A stretch of DNA of 64,000 nt. It comes from Paenibacillus hamazuiensis (GTDB lineage Bacteria > Bacillota > Bacilli > Paenibacillales > NBRC-103111). Made by a program: the position numbers and the translations under genes. The stretch's first letter is position 1, and each line of letters starts with the position of its first letter. This document shows positions 16,999 to 25,469 of this stretch, piece by piece. Under the pieces are notes generated by a model. That model saw nothing but the letters and a program-made list of their open reading frames with translations, ran no database searches and was not told where the DNA came from. Where the stretch lies: assembly GCF_023276405.1 (NCBI RefSeq), contig NZ_JALRMO010000001.1, forward strand, positions 1,116,001 to 1,180,000, given 5' to 3'.

Positions 16999-17490
16999 GT
17001 GTTAATCATGCAAATTATGCACAAAATGCACCAAAAAAACGGCGCCGACTTTGTCACCGAGCTGTTCCGGCAGCTTCTTGACAGAGAGCCGGACGAAGGC
17101 GGATTAAACTACTATATGTATTTGCTTCAATCGGGGATGAGCAAACATCAAATGATGATCGACATCATGCAAAGCCACGAGGCTTTTTTGCTGTATCACC
17201 GTCCTGCCGGGCCGGTCACCGATCCGTTTCATACAGCGGCGAGAAAACTGCGATACGTGCTGACCTTGCCGCCGGAGGAGTTCGTCGAAGCAATGTTCGC
17301 GGAGCTGCTCTGCCGAAAGCCCGATTTTTCCGGATGCGGCTCCTTCCTTCAATTGCTCCGGCAAGGTATCACGCCGTTTCAAGCATGGATGGAGGTGATG
17401 AGGTCGGAGGAATTTTCCATGCTGCTCGGGACGAACCGGACAAATTTCGCAAGAGTTGTTATCCAACATTATCTCAGTTTAGTCAGGTAG
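16999..17490 (+). CDS. Protein with two DUF4214-like repeats
   Basis: 163 residues. The same pattern appears twice: FVTELFRQLLDREPDEGG then LNYYMYLLQSG (about residues 15-50), and FVEAMFAELLCRKPDFSG then SFLQLLRQGIT (about 97-130). This is the DUF4214 signature, a helical module often attached to or encoded beside glycosyltransferases and surface polysaccharide genes. The start is GTG 16999 with GAGAGGGGG eight bases upstream; no signal peptide. It lies 39 bases before a phosphotransferase gene and close to a convergent glycosyltransferase gene, so a role in glycan assembly is possible. Confidence 0.75.
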   Translation: MLIMQIMHKMHQKNGADFVTELFRQLLDREPDEGGLNYYMYLLQSGMSKHQMMIDIMQSHEAFLLYHRPAGPVTDPFHTAARKLRYVLTLPPEEFVEAMFAELLCRKPDFSGCGSFLQLLRQGITPFQAWMEVMRSEEFSMLLGTNRTNFARVVIQHYLSLVR

Positions 17491-17529
17491 CGGTCTTGAT
17501 AACATCTTTAAGCAAGGGGGAAAACGAGG

Positions 17530-18426
17530 TTGGAAGATTATACAGAGTTCCTCATCCGGTTTCTCAAGATTAAACACCCGGAAATCCGGCCTATGACGAT
17601 GACGGTCGAACGAAGCGGGTTCCAGAATCTGGTTATCGCTGCTGAGGAGAGCTATCTGTTCCGGTTTCCGCTTGGCTTGGACGAAGAGCGCCGACTGTGT
17701 ACGGAGCTTTGGTTGCTGCCGCATCTGGAAAAACATGTATCTTTGCAAATTCCGCACTACATGGTTGTCGCCCAAGCGGAAGACCCGTTCATCTATGCCG
17801 GCTATCGCTTCATTTCCGGAGAACCGCTGCTTAAGGAAAAGCTCCGGTCCTTGTCCGCCTGGCAGAAAGGCCGAATAGCCGGAACGCTCGGCATGTTTTT
17901 GGGACAAATGCACTCGTTTGAAACAGGAAAGCATCTGCTGTACAACACCAGCGCAGAAGAATGGAGGCTGACCTGGATTTATTTTTACAATAAAGTGGAA
18001 AATACGGTATTTCCTCATCTCGATAACTGTACCCGAGTCTGGGTAACCAATGTATTTCAGTGGTATTTGCACGACCCTCTTCATTTTTCATTTCATCCTT
18101 GCCTCCTTCATGGCGATGTGAAGCCTGCGCACATTATTTTTGACGCAGATGAAGGAAACGTAAAAGGAATTATCGATTTCGGACAAGTCATGGTCGGCGA
18201 TCCCGCCTTTGATTTCGGAGTGCTGTGCTTCGAGTACGGAGACGATTTCATTTTGGATATGCTCGGCCATTACCCTATGACGACGGATCCGACGTTTGTA
18301 AGCAGAATCCGTTATTTTTACAAAATGGAGGTTGCCCTGAGAACGATTGTTTACGGCATCGAGCATAATATGCCGGACTTGATTCAATCTATGCACAACT
18401 GGCTTGAACAAGCCTCTCAAAGCTGA
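17530..18426 (+). CDS. APH-type phosphotransferase (aminoglycoside phosphotransferase fold)
   Basis: 298 residues of the protein-kinase-like APH family. The catalytic loop is LLHGDVKPAHI (HGD with the catalytic Asp) and the metal-binding motif is IIDFGQVMVGDP. The N-terminal lobe is divergent. The family phosphorylates small hydroxylated compounds, such as aminoglycosides, choline or sugars, and also includes many uncharacterised household enzymes, so antibiotic resistance should not be assumed. The start is TTG 17530, with AAGGGGG about nine bases upstream. It follows the DUF4214 gene on the same strand and ends in a terminator shared with the convergent glycosyltransferase. Confidence 0.82.
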   Translation: MEDYTEFLIRFLKIKHPEIRPMTMTVERSGFQNLVIAAEESYLFRFPLGLDEERRLCTELWLLPHLEKHVSLQIPHYMVVAQAEDPFIYAGYRFISGEPLLKEKLRSLSAWQKGRIAGTLGMFLGQMHSFETGKHLLYNTSAEEWRLTWIYFYNKVENTVFPHLDNCTRVWVTNVFQWYLHDPLHFSFHPCLLHGDVKPAHIIFDADEGNVKGIIDFGQVMVGDPAFDFGVLCFEYGDDFILDMLGHYPMTTDPTFVSRIRYFYKMEVALRTIVYGIEHNMPDLIQSMHNWLEQASQS

Positions 18427-18444
18427 AGCCCACATTAGAAACAA

Positions 18445-18484
18445 AGAAAGCAGGTTGCCTTTTTCGAGCAGCCTGCTTTCTTTT
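18445..18484. terminator. Bidirectional terminator between phosphotransferase and glycosyltransferase genes
   Basis: AGAAAGCAGG pairs with CCTGCTTTCT, flanked by A and T runs, so it serves both convergent genes. Confidence 0.85.
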
Positions 18485-19370
18485 ACGTCCATTTGGGGGC
18501 CGTTTTCCGGTGCTCCTCCAACCAATCGATAATCGCAACCGGATCGTCTGCAAGCAGTTGATAGAGACTCGATTCGGATATATCGTCGATCGCATTCATC
18601 TGCTTCAATGATTGGACGATCAGTGCGGGTTCCAAATGCAAATGAAAGGAGATCCATTCGAGCAGCCACATATTTGAAACGGATCCGAAATTTTTGATGC
18701 TTGCCCGGAAAACTTCCGGCAAACCGATATCCACATATTTCGTTATACTCTTGCTGCCGGCGTGAATTCTGGAGTTAGCGAGAACGACATCCATATATCC
18801 GAATTCGTAATGCTTGCATATTCTCATCCACATATCGTAGTCCATGCAAAATTGCAAGCTTTCATCGAAGGGGCCGACCTTTTCAAATACCTCTCTGCGG
18901 ATAAAAGCAGCAGGCTGACAGATGATGCAGGCGCGGTATAACCGCTCCAACCCGAAGGGTCTTACCGGATACGACCGAAGAAATGCGCTGTGTGCGTCAA
19001 TATAGTTTCCATCTCCGTAAACGACGCCCCAATTCGGATTCGATTGCAGCGCCTGCACGGCGCGGCTAACGGCATGAGGCTCGTACGTATCGTCGGAGTT
19101 CAGCCAGCCGATGATCTCGCCTCTGGCCATCGCCAATCCTTTATTCAGGGCGTGCGACTGCCCCCGATCCTTCTCCGATACCCAGCGAAATTTGTTTCCA
19201 TAAAACTCATACTTCTGAAGTATAGCGACAGTGCCGTCCGTAGAGCCTCCGTCCACAACGATATGTTCAAGGGCCGGATAATCCTGCGATAGGACGCTTT
19301 GAATCGTCTCTTGAATAAAACTCGCCTGTTGAAAAGATGGCGTTATGATGCTGACCAGCGGATTGTCCAT
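18483..19370 (-). CDS. Family 2 glycosyltransferase
   Basis: 295 residues. The GT-A fold begins with PLVSIITPSFQQASFI and contains VDGGSTDGT, GQSHALNKGL and the metal-binding LNSDD in place of the more common DxD. A conserved MDYDMWMRI (ED-type acceptor motif) follows. It would transfer a sugar from a nucleotide donor, at the membrane or in the cytoplasm; the acceptor is unknown. I chose ATG 19370 because AAGGAGGG lies five bases upstream. An in-frame ATG at 19427 would add 19 residues with no homologous look. It is monocistronic, next to DUF4214 and phosphotransferase genes that may belong to the same glycan pathway. Confidence 0.88.
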   Translation of the reverse strand: MDNPLVSIITPSFQQASFIQETIQSVLSQDYPALEHIVVDGGSTDGTVAILQKYEFYGNKFRWVSEKDRGQSHALNKGLAMARGEIIGWLNSDDTYEPHAVSRAVQALQSNPNWGVVYGDGNYIDAHSAFLRSYPVRPFGLERLYRACIICQPAAFIRREVFEKVGPFDESLQFCMDYDMWMRICKHYEFGYMDVVLANSRIHAGSKSITKYVDIGLPEVFRASIKNFGSVSNMWLLEWISFHLHLEPALIVQSLKQMNAIDDISESSLYQLLADDPVAIIDWLEEHRKTAPKWT

Positions 19371-19571
19371 ATTCACCCTCCTTGCGATGAATTCAGGCAG
19401 ACGGATGTCTTCTTCCTGTATAAGCACATACCCTCAAATCAGGCATGGCTTGAAGTCCTTCTTCAATGTATGCATAGGAAGACTGGCCTAGTTGGACGAA
19501 TGCCGCGCAATGCAAAAATTTGTTGCAAACGGGCTATGGGGCTATGGCTGGCTGGCGAACATAACGGCATG

Positions 19572-19611
19572 AAAAAAGCGAAACCCCGCCGGCAAAGGTT
19601 TCGCTTTTTTT
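19572..19611. terminator. Terminator downstream of the YhcN/YlaJ-like gene
   Basis: AAAAAAGCGAAACC pairs with GGTTTCGCTTTTTT around a GC-rich loop, with A and T runs on both sides. It works on the minus strand for the lipoprotein gene. Confidence 0.85.
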
Positions 19612-19631
19612 CTCGCTGCAGCCAAACGACG

Positions 19632-20351
19632 TTATTTTCCCTGCTCCGCCGCCGCCATATTGAGCAGCTTGCGCAAATCGTCCGCAACGGCGGACGCGGA
19701 TACGGACGGAGAGCCGGCGTTCTTTCTCATCCTTTCGATCGTTTGCACCGCGTCCGTCCCCGTCACTTTAAGCACCTTCACGTTGCCGCCGACGAAATCC
19801 TTGATGCGCTGCTCCGCCTGCGCCAAATTATCGTCGGTCGCGCCGCCGGAGCCCATCGTTCCGGGATTGTTCCCGGGCTCGGGGCCTCTTCCCGATTGCC
19901 CGCCGTGCGGGCTGAGCACCTTTTGCTGCAGCGGATCGTACGCAGAACCGGAGCTTTGCCGGCGTTCCGCGGCGAGAATGACCGTATCGTCGAAAACAAA
20001 CGCCTTGACACCCCCGATCCCCGCGCCGCTCAGCCGCGATTCCAGATGGGAGGAGAACCCGTCGCTGTTCAGTCCCGAGCTGCCGATCAGGCTGTAGACG
20101 GAGCTTCCGAGCCCGTAGGACGTTCCTCCTTGTTCGTTGGTGGTGCGCAGCTTATGGCTGTTCACGCTGGGAATGACACCGGCATCGTGGACGTGCATTC
20201 CTTGGGTATGGTCAGCGGATTGCGCGCTCATCTGCGTGTTCCCTGCCTGACCCGTATTCCCGGCCGCATTTTGATTGGCGCCGCGTTGGCAGGCGGTGAG
20301 CGCCAAAACGGCGCAAAATGCGGGTATGGCAAGCTTGAGCCCCTTTTTCAT
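19632..20351 (-). CDS. YhcN/YlaJ-family sporulation lipoprotein
   Basis: 239 residues. A short signal peptide ends in a lipobox (ALTAC), so the protein is a membrane lipoprotein. After a linker rich in Asn, Gln and Gly there is a domain with the HVHDAGVI-type segment, KAFVFDDTVILAA and AQAEQRIKDFV, typical of the YhcN/YlaJ group made in the forespore and needed for normal spore outgrowth. A Gly/Pro-rich insertion splits this domain (about residues 130-165). The ATG at 20351 has GGAGGGTG upstream. It is divergent from the dehydrogenase operon. Confidence 0.8.
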   Translation of the reverse strand: MKKGLKLAIPAFCAVLALTACQRGANQNAAGNTGQAGNTQMSAQSADHTQGMHVHDAGVIPSVNSHKLRTTNEQGGTSYGLGSSVYSLIGSSGLNSDGFSSHLESRLSGAGIGGVKAFVFDDTVILAAERRQSSGSAYDPLQQKVLSPHGGQSGRGPEPGNNPGTMGSGGATDDNLAQAEQRIKDFVGGNVKVLKVTGTDAVQTIERMRKNAGSPSVSASAVADDLRKLLNMAAAEQGK

Positions 20352-20472
20352 AAAAGCACCCTCCGTTTTCAAATTTTGAGTGGATAAGATTTTCCCTTCG
20401 TTTGTATAATCTCCTCTTTTTGGAAAAATAATATGAAAAATTGATTTCAGCATATATGGCGGGGTGAATGCG

Positions 20473-21246
20473 ATGGAGCAAGAAGAACAAACGAAGAAAA
20501 ACGAGGAGCCGACCGCAGCCGGGAAAAACATGTCCCGGCGCAGCTTTATCCGCAATACCGGACTCGTGCTGGGCGGAGCCGTTGTGGGCGGCGCGCTTGG
20601 CGTATTCCTGAAGAAAACGCCGCAAGCGGCGCCGGCGCCGGCACCGGCCGCGGGAACGGAGCCGAGAAACTTCAACCGGGCGCTGATGTTTTTTACGCCG
20701 GAGCAGTTCGCGATTTGCGAAGCGGCCGTCGAACGCATTTTCCCGGCCGACGATAACGGCCCCGGAGCGAAAGAGCTCGGCGTGGCGTTTTTTATCGACC
20801 ATCAGCTTGCCGGAGATTACGGATTTAATGCGAGAGACTACATGTCGCCGCCTTTTTTTGCGGGAGAAAAGGTGCAGGGTTATCAAGGGCGGCTCAAACG
20901 GCGGGAGATGTACGAAATCGGCCTGCGCGAGCTGGAAAACTACAGCCAAACCCAGTACAAAACCGGCTTCGTGCAGCTGAGCACCGAGCAGCAGGACGCC
21001 GTGCTGAAAGATTTTGAATCCGATACGGTGAAGCTGACGACGATTTCGCCGAGCGGGTTTTTCAAAACGCTGCGCAGCAACACGCTGGAAGGGGCTTACA
21101 GCGATCCGTTATACGGCGGAAACATCGACATGAAGGGCTGGCAGATGAGAAATTTCCCCGGGGCTCAGATGAGTTATGCCAACATCATCGATAAGGATTT
21201 TACGAAGATACCTCCGCAAAGCTTGCAGGAACATATGACTCATTAG
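20473..21246 (+). CDS. Gluconate 2-dehydrogenase subunit 3 family protein, Tat-exported
   Basis: 257 residues. A twin-arginine signal (SRRSFIRNTG then a hydrophobic stretch GLVLGGAVVGGALGVF) lies near residue 21, after a charged n-region. The mature part has the subunit-3 pattern LTPEQFAICEAAVERIFPAD-like, seen here as FFTPEQFAICEAAVERI then FPADDNGPGAKELGV. In the gluconate and related dehydrogenases this small subunit escorts the flavoprotein across the membrane. ATG 20473 has GGGGTG six bases upstream; the GTG at 20464 lacks a site. It is first of four genes: subunit 3, GMC flavoprotein, TatA and cytochrome c. Confidence 0.88.
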   Translation: MEQEEQTKKNEEPTAAGKNMSRRSFIRNTGLVLGGAVVGGALGVFLKKTPQAAPAPAPAAGTEPRNFNRALMFFTPEQFAICEAAVERIFPADDNGPGAKELGVAFFIDHQLAGDYGFNARDYMSPPFFAGEKVQGYQGRLKRREMYEIGLRELENYSQTQYKTGFVQLSTEQQDAVLKDFESDTVKLTTISPSGFFKTLRSNTLEGAYSDPLYGGNIDMKGWQMRNFPGAQMSYANIIDKDFTKIPPQSLQEHMTH

Positions 21247-21264
21247 CGAAAAGAGGGGCTGTGC

Positions 21265-22980
21265 ATGGCAAAGACATTGCCGAAAACGGACGTCGTGATT
21301 ATCGGCGTCGGGTGGGGAGGCGGCATTATCGCCGCGGAGCTGACCAAGGCGGGACTTAACGTCGTCGGGTTGGAGAGAGGGAAGGAACGAAAGACCGAAG
21401 ATTATTTCATGGTGCATGACGAGCTGCGTTACGCGGCCCGCTATGAATTGATGCAGGATTTGTCCAAGGAAACGATCACCTTCCGCAGCAACGAAAAAGT
21501 GCGGGCTTTGCCTATGAGGCAGTACGGCTCCTTTCTGATCGGCGACGGCCTGGGCGGGGCGGGGGTGCACTGGAACGGCCAAACCTTCCGTTTCCTTCCG
21601 TACGATTTTGAAATTCGCAGCCAGACGACCGCCAAATACGGCAAGGACAAAATTCCCGCCGAGATGACGATCCAGGATTGGGGAATTACTTACGATCAGC
21701 TCGAGCCGTATTATGACAAATTTGAAAAAATGGCCGGCATCTCGGGGGAGGAAAATCCGCTCGCAGGGAAGCGCTCCAGCCCATATCCGACTCCGCCGAT
21801 GAAAAAAACGCCGGCGATGCAGATGTTTACGGAAGCGGCGCAGAGGCTGAAGCTGCACCCTTACACGATGCCGTCCGCCAACTTGTCGGACAATTACACG
21901 AACCCCGACGGCATTGCGCGTGCCGCGTGCCAGTACTGCGCATTCTGCGAACGTTTCGGCTGCGAATACGGCGCGAAGGCCGATCCGGTCGTGACCGTCA
22001 TTCCGGTAGCGAAGAAAACGGGCAAATTCGAGATTCGCACGCATTCCAACGTGCGCCGCATTTTGCATACGGGGGGCAAAGCGACGGGGGTTATGTACGT
22101 CGATACGACGACGGGCGAGGAAATCGAGCAGCCCGCCGATATCGTCGTACTGACGGGGTATGTGTTCAACAATACCCGCCTTCTGCTGCTGTCGCAGATC
22201 GGACGCCCTTACGACCCGGCATCGGGAACAGGCGTGATCGGCAAAAACTATGCCTACCAGGTTATCAAAGGGAACGCGGTCGGCTTTTTCGAGAACAAGC
22301 AATTTAACAATTTCGCCGGCGCGGGGGCGCTCGGCATGGTCGTGGACGACTTTAACGGCGATAATTTCGACCACTCCGGCGTTGGGTTTATACACGGCGG
22401 AATGATCTCTTTGGGGCAGACCGGGGCCCGGCCGATTTTGAACAACCCGATTCCGGCGGGAACGCCTACGTGGGGGAAGGATTTCAAGGCCAACTCCATC
22501 AAATACGCCAACCGCGCCATATCCGTCGGAAGCCAAGGCTCCTCCATGCCGTTCCGGCATCATTATCTGGATCTGGACCCGACCTACAAAGATGCGTTCG
22601 GCGATCCGCTGATCCGCATCACATTTGACTTTGAAGACCAGGATCGGGAGCTGGCCAAAATGCTGGCCGGAAAATGCGCCGATATTTTAAAGGAGATGGG
22701 TGCGGATCACATCGATTCGATGAAGGAGCTGGGGCCGTACGATATTACGACGTATCAATCGACGCATAACACGGGGGGCGTGATTATGGGAGCGTCTCCG
22801 GAAACGTCGGCCGTCAATACGTATTCGCAAATGTGGGACGTCGACAATTTGTTCGTCGTGGGCGCCAGTTCGTTTCCGCATAACTCGGGTTATAATCCGA
22901 CCGGCACGGTCGGGGCGCTCGCTTACCGGGCCGCGGAAGGCATTTTGACGTACCGGCAAAAAGGAGGCGTGCTGGCCTGA
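21265..22980 (+). CDS. GMC-family oxidoreductase, membrane dehydrogenase flavoprotein subunit
   Basis: 571 residues. The FAD-binding dinucleotide fold is VIIGVGWGGGIIAAELT with acidic residue in GLERG. GDGLGGAGVHWNG is the GMC region near the flavin. The C-terminus has the catalytic neighbourhood STHNTGGVIMGASPET and FPHNSGYNPTGTVGALAYR. A cluster of three cysteines, CQYCAFCERFGC, is notable and resembles the gluconate and 2-keto-gluconate dehydrogenase type. It has no signal of its own, so it is expected to be exported with the Tat-tagged subunit 3. The substrate is a sugar, sugar acid or alcohol, not resolved here. Confidence 0.88.
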   Translation: MAKTLPKTDVVIIGVGWGGGIIAAELTKAGLNVVGLERGKERKTEDYFMVHDELRYAARYELMQDLSKETITFRSNEKVRALPMRQYGSFLIGDGLGGAGVHWNGQTFRFLPYDFEIRSQTTAKYGKDKIPAEMTIQDWGITYDQLEPYYDKFEKMAGISGEENPLAGKRSSPYPTPPMKKTPAMQMFTEAAQRLKLHPYTMPSANLSDNYTNPDGIARAACQYCAFCERFGCEYGAKADPVVTVIPVAKKTGKFEIRTHSNVRRILHTGGKATGVMYVDTTTGEEIEQPADIVVLTGYVFNNTRLLLLSQIGRPYDPASGTGVIGKNYAYQVIKGNAVGFFENKQFNNFAGAGALGMVVDDFNGDNFDHSGVGFIHGGMISLGQTGARPILNNPIPAGTPTWGKDFKANSIKYANRAISVGSQGSSMPFRHHYLDLDPTYKDAFGDPLIRITFDFEDQDRELAKMLAGKCADILKEMGADHIDSMKELGPYDITTYQSTHNTGGVIMGASPETSAVNTYSQMWDVDNLFVVGASSFPHNSGYNPTGTVGALAYRAAEGILTYRQKGGVLA

Positions 22981-23201
22981 TGGGTAATCTGATTTCACCC
23001 GGCCATTTGGTGCTTGTGCTGCTTTTCATTCTGCTGCTGTTCGGTCCGAGCAAGCTGCCCGAGCTCGGCCGGGCGCTCGGCCGGACGTTGAAGGAGCTGA
23101 AGGAAGGCGCCAGGGAGGCGACGGCGATCGTTGATCTTGACGCGGAGCAGGGGCTTGCGCAGGATCCGCCGGCTGTGTACCCGCCAAAGAAAAATGAATG
23201 A
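22980..23201 (+). CDS. tatA: TatA/TatE-family twin-arginine translocase subunit
   Basis: 73 residues. One N-terminal hydrophobic helix (about 7-21) is followed by the TatA hinge and amphipathic helix FGPSKLPELGRALGRTLKEL, then a charged tail. TatA oligomers form the pore for folded Tat substrates in the membrane. The ATG shares one base with the TGA of the GMC gene, so it is translationally coupled. Encoding a TatA inside the operon, directly behind a Tat-tagged cargo, suggests a dedicated export unit. No tatC is in the window. Confidence 0.9.
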   Translation: MGNLISPGHLVLVLLFILLLFGPSKLPELGRALGRTLKELKEGAREATAIVDLDAEQGLAQDPPAVYPPKKNE

Positions 23202-23271
23202 TCCCGCATATACAGGGAAACGTAAAACTGCATGGCCCTGCTTGAAAATACAAACTGATGGAGGCAGATGG

Positions 23272-23679
23272 ATGAGAAAGCTTGTTTTATTTGCGATTGC
23301 CGCCGTGCTGATCGTTTCCTTGGCCGCTTGCGGCACCAAAGCTCCGGGCAACACGGCGGGAGGAACGACCGGCGGAACGACCGGTGGTACGGCGCCCGGC
23401 GGTGCGCCTGCCGGCGGAACTACGGCCGGAGGCGGAGCGGGAACCGTTACCGTCGATGCGCAAGCTGTTTTTAAGCAAAACTGCGTAGCGTGTCATGGGG
23501 ACAACCTCGAAGGCAAGATGGGAGGAAATACGAACCTCCAGAAGGTCGGAAGCAGACGCTCCAAAGACCAGATTGTCACACAAATCAGCAACGGCGGCAA
23601 CGGCATGATGGCGTTTAAAGGAAAGCTGAGCGATGTTGAAATCAACGCGCTTGCCGACTGGCTCTCCGCCAAAAAATAA
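23272..23679 (+). CDS. Lipoprotein cytochrome c
   Basis: 135 residues. The signal peptide ends in lipobox SLAAC, so it is membrane-anchored on the outside. A Gly/Thr-rich linker (about 25-60) then leads to a small class I cytochrome c domain with the haem motif CVACH at about residue 73 and a Met ligand in GGNGMMAFKG. It would take electrons from the GMC dehydrogenase and pass them to the respiratory chain. ATG 23272 has GGAGG seven bases upstream. It is the last gene of the operon and is followed by a terminator. Confidence 0.88.
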   Translation: MRKLVLFAIAAVLIVSLAACGTKAPGNTAGGTTGGTTGGTAPGGAPAGGTTAGGGAGTVTVDAQAVFKQNCVACHGDNLEGKMGGNTNLQKVGSRRSKDQIVTQISNGGNGMMAFKGKLSDVEINALADWLSAKK

Positions 23680-23685
23680 TGAAAA

Positions 23686-23733
23686 TGAAAAAAAGCGCAA
23701 CCTCGGCATCTCTGAAGGTTCCGCTTTTTTTTT
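23686..23733 (+). terminator. Terminator of the dehydrogenase/cytochrome operon
   Basis: AAAAAGCG-C-AACCT pairs with AGGTT-C-CGCTTTTT and runs into a long T-tract. Confidence 0.85.
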
Positions 23734-23830
23734 GGTGCCAGGGTGATTTGTTCTAGAAAACCGGGGGATTTCCGAGTTTACGGGCTTCGGTGTGAAGTGC
23801 CGTGTAAAAAAAACGTTTATGTAGGTCGAT

Positions 23831-24007
23831 TCAAGCCCGTACGCCGCATTTTTTGGCGAGTGTCGGCCAGTGTGCCAGAAACATCGTTTTCCAGCGATCC
23901 TCCGGCAAAACCCGCAGCCAGTTGGCGATCTGGTTTAACCCCATTTCATCGAGAGTTTGGATGGCGTATTGCTTTTCATCGGTTTGTTCCTTCATGACAG
24001 TTGCCAC
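23831..24007 (-). CDS. Small hypothetical protein
   Basis: 58 residues if started at GTG 24007, which has AAGGAGGAGG upstream at about eight bases; a later in-frame ATG (23995) is also possible. The product is soluble and amphipathic, with motifs QTLDEMGLNQIANWLRV and EDRWKTMFLAHWP. No family is recognised. It stands alone in a gap between the cytochrome operon and YpsA and is on the opposite strand to both. The strong ribosome site is the main argument that it is real. Confidence 0.5.
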   Translation of the reverse strand: MATVMKEQTDEKQYAIQTLDEMGLNQIANWLRVLPEDRWKTMFLAHWPTLAKKCGVRA

Positions 24008-24163
24008 GCGCGTAACCTCCTCCTTAAGACTAACCAAAACATTATATGCAGCAAGGTGGGGCGTTGATACTCGGACTTTTGAAATATGCGCATTAATTTC
24101 ATGCTATAATGTCGGTAAGGAAACGCCGGTTGGGCGGACGGATAAGGGAGCTGTTGTCATCGC

Positions 24164-24724
24164 ATGAAAAGCGTGCTCGTCACCGGGTATAAAGCGTCGG
24201 AGCTGGGGATTTTTTCATTGAAGCACCCGGGCATCGATATTATAAAAAAGGCGCTAAAAAAGCGGATCGCCGCCTTAATCGACGACGGGCTGGAGTGGGT
24301 GATCGTCAGCGGCCAATGGGGCGTCGAGCTGTGGGCGGCGGAAGCGACGGTGGAGCTGAAAACCGAATATGACAACCTGCGCCTCGCGGTTATTACTCCT
24401 TTTTTGGACCAGGAAGAGAACTGGAGCGACCCGAAGAAAGAATTGTACAGCCGTATTACGCAGCAGGCCGATTATGTGAAAAGCGTGACGAACAGCAAAT
24501 ATGACGGACCGTGGCAGTTCAAGGAACGGGACAAGTTTTTGCTGCGCAATACGGACGGCCTGCTTCTTGTGTATGACGAGGAAAAAGTCGGCTCGCCGAA
24601 GTTCATCAAGGAGCAGGCGGAGCGGATGGCGGGCACCCGGGTTTACCCGATCATCAGCATCACGGAATACGATTTGCAAAGCATCGTCGAGGAAGAGCGG
24701 GCCGATGTTTTTTACGAGGAATAG
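24164..24724 (+). CDS. ypsA: YpsA-like SLOG-family protein (DUF1273)
   Basis: 186 residues, the usual length of YpsA. It starts KSVLVTGYKASELGIF, continues with EWVIVSGQWGVELWAAE and carries AVITPFLDQEENW and LLVYDEEKVGSPKF, which mark the SLOG (SMF/DprA-LOG) nucleotide-binding fold. In Bacillus, YpsA is linked to cell division and to protection against oxidative stress; the ligand is unsettled. The ATG at 24164 has GGGAG rather far upstream (about 13 bases). It is followed 89 bases later by a small coiled-coil protein gene. Confidence 0.85.
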   Translation: MKSVLVTGYKASELGIFSLKHPGIDIIKKALKKRIAALIDDGLEWVIVSGQWGVELWAAEATVELKTEYDNLRLAVITPFLDQEENWSDPKKELYSRITQQADYVKSVTNSKYDGPWQFKERDKFLLRNTDGLLLVYDEEKVGSPKFIKEQAERMAGTRVYPIISITEYDLQSIVEEERADVFYEE

Positions 24725-24813
24725 CGCGGGAACCATGCACCTGGACAAGCTCCGCTGCATATGCTGTTGGCATAGATTAGCCAAAAGCAGATGAGCGGGG
24801 AGGATGAAGCGCC

Positions 24814-25155
24814 ATGGACAAAAACGAGCTGCTGCGCGAGCTTCAGCTGCTGCCGGAGCGGCTGCGGCAAGCGGAGGAAACGTATTATAAGGCTGTGGCC
24901 GATTTGGAAAATGCGAAGTTTTCGCTTCAGGTGAAGAAGAGCCAGCTGTTTCATTCGGGAATGATCGGCGGCAAAAACGAGCAGCAGCGCGACGCCGAAG
25001 TATGGCAGCATACCCACGAGCTGCAGCATCTGGTTTTGAAGTATAAGCTGGACGTCGACCGCCATAAGGTCGAATGCGACTACTGGAGCAACAAGCTGCA
25101 AAACGTGCGGCTTGTGGTGGAGCTGATTTTGCAGCGTACCGCCGGAATCGAATAG
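24814..25155 (+). CDS. Small hypothetical coiled-coil protein
   Basis: 113 residues, almost entirely predicted helix. Heptad-like spacing of Leu and charged residues runs from residue 3 to 60 (LLRELQLLPERLRQAEETY) and again from 70 to 110. No signal or membrane segment, no known domain. It has GGGGAGG upstream of its ATG. It lies downstream of ypsA on the same strand and is closed by a terminator, so the two may share a transcript. I do not recognise the family. Confidence 0.65.
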   Translation: MDKNELLRELQLLPERLRQAEETYYKAVADLENAKFSLQVKKSQLFHSGMIGGKNEQQRDAEVWQHTHELQHLVLKYKLDVDRHKVECDYWSNKLQNVRLVVELILQRTAGIE

Positions 25156-25168
25156 ATGATGCGTAAGA

Positions 25169-25194
25169 AGCCCCCTGGACCAGGGGGCTTTGTT
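25169..25194 (+). terminator. Intrinsic terminator
   Basis: AGCCCCCT pairs with AGGGGGCT around GGACC, followed by TTGTTT, directly after the coiled-coil gene. Confidence 0.85.
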
Positions 25195-25235
25195 TATGCT
25201 AAAGAGTTGCATGCACCTCATGTATACGGAAAATT

Positions 25236-25420
25236 TAACGGTTGCTGCCGAGCTTATTTGGCTCAAAAACGTCATTTTTATTTTGTAACGGTTATGGCAG
25301 AGCTTATTTCTCATCTTGTATCCCATAATACGATGAAAGTTCACAAATAACCTCTCTGGCAACCGTTACCGTTCTGGAATCACCCTTTTGGCGCTAATAA
25401 GCTCACCTGCAACCGTTACA
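25236..25420. repeat. Four copies of an about 24-bp motif at 50-bp spacing, two direct and two inverted
   Basis: GTAACGGTTGC followed by GAGCTTATT occurs at 25236 and 25285 on the plus strand and at 25346 and 25396 on the minus strand, with small changes. Spacing within each pair is 49-50 bases. The two halves also match outside the motif, so the block is an imperfect inverted repeat of two dimers. No gene is supported here. Confidence 0.7.
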
Positions 25421-25469
25421 CCAAGTACCGTATGAGCCGCAGAGCCGGTTTCCCTACTTGGTGGAGGGT

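Noticed and set aside
17530-18426. Aminoglycoside resistance gene
   Set aside because: The APH fold is shared by many housekeeping kinases, and nothing in the sequence or surroundings points to resistance.
21109-22563. 484-residue minus-strand frame opposite the GMC oxidoreductase
   Set aside because: It is a shadow of the coding strand; composition is Arg/His-rich and the GMC motifs on the plus strand are complete.
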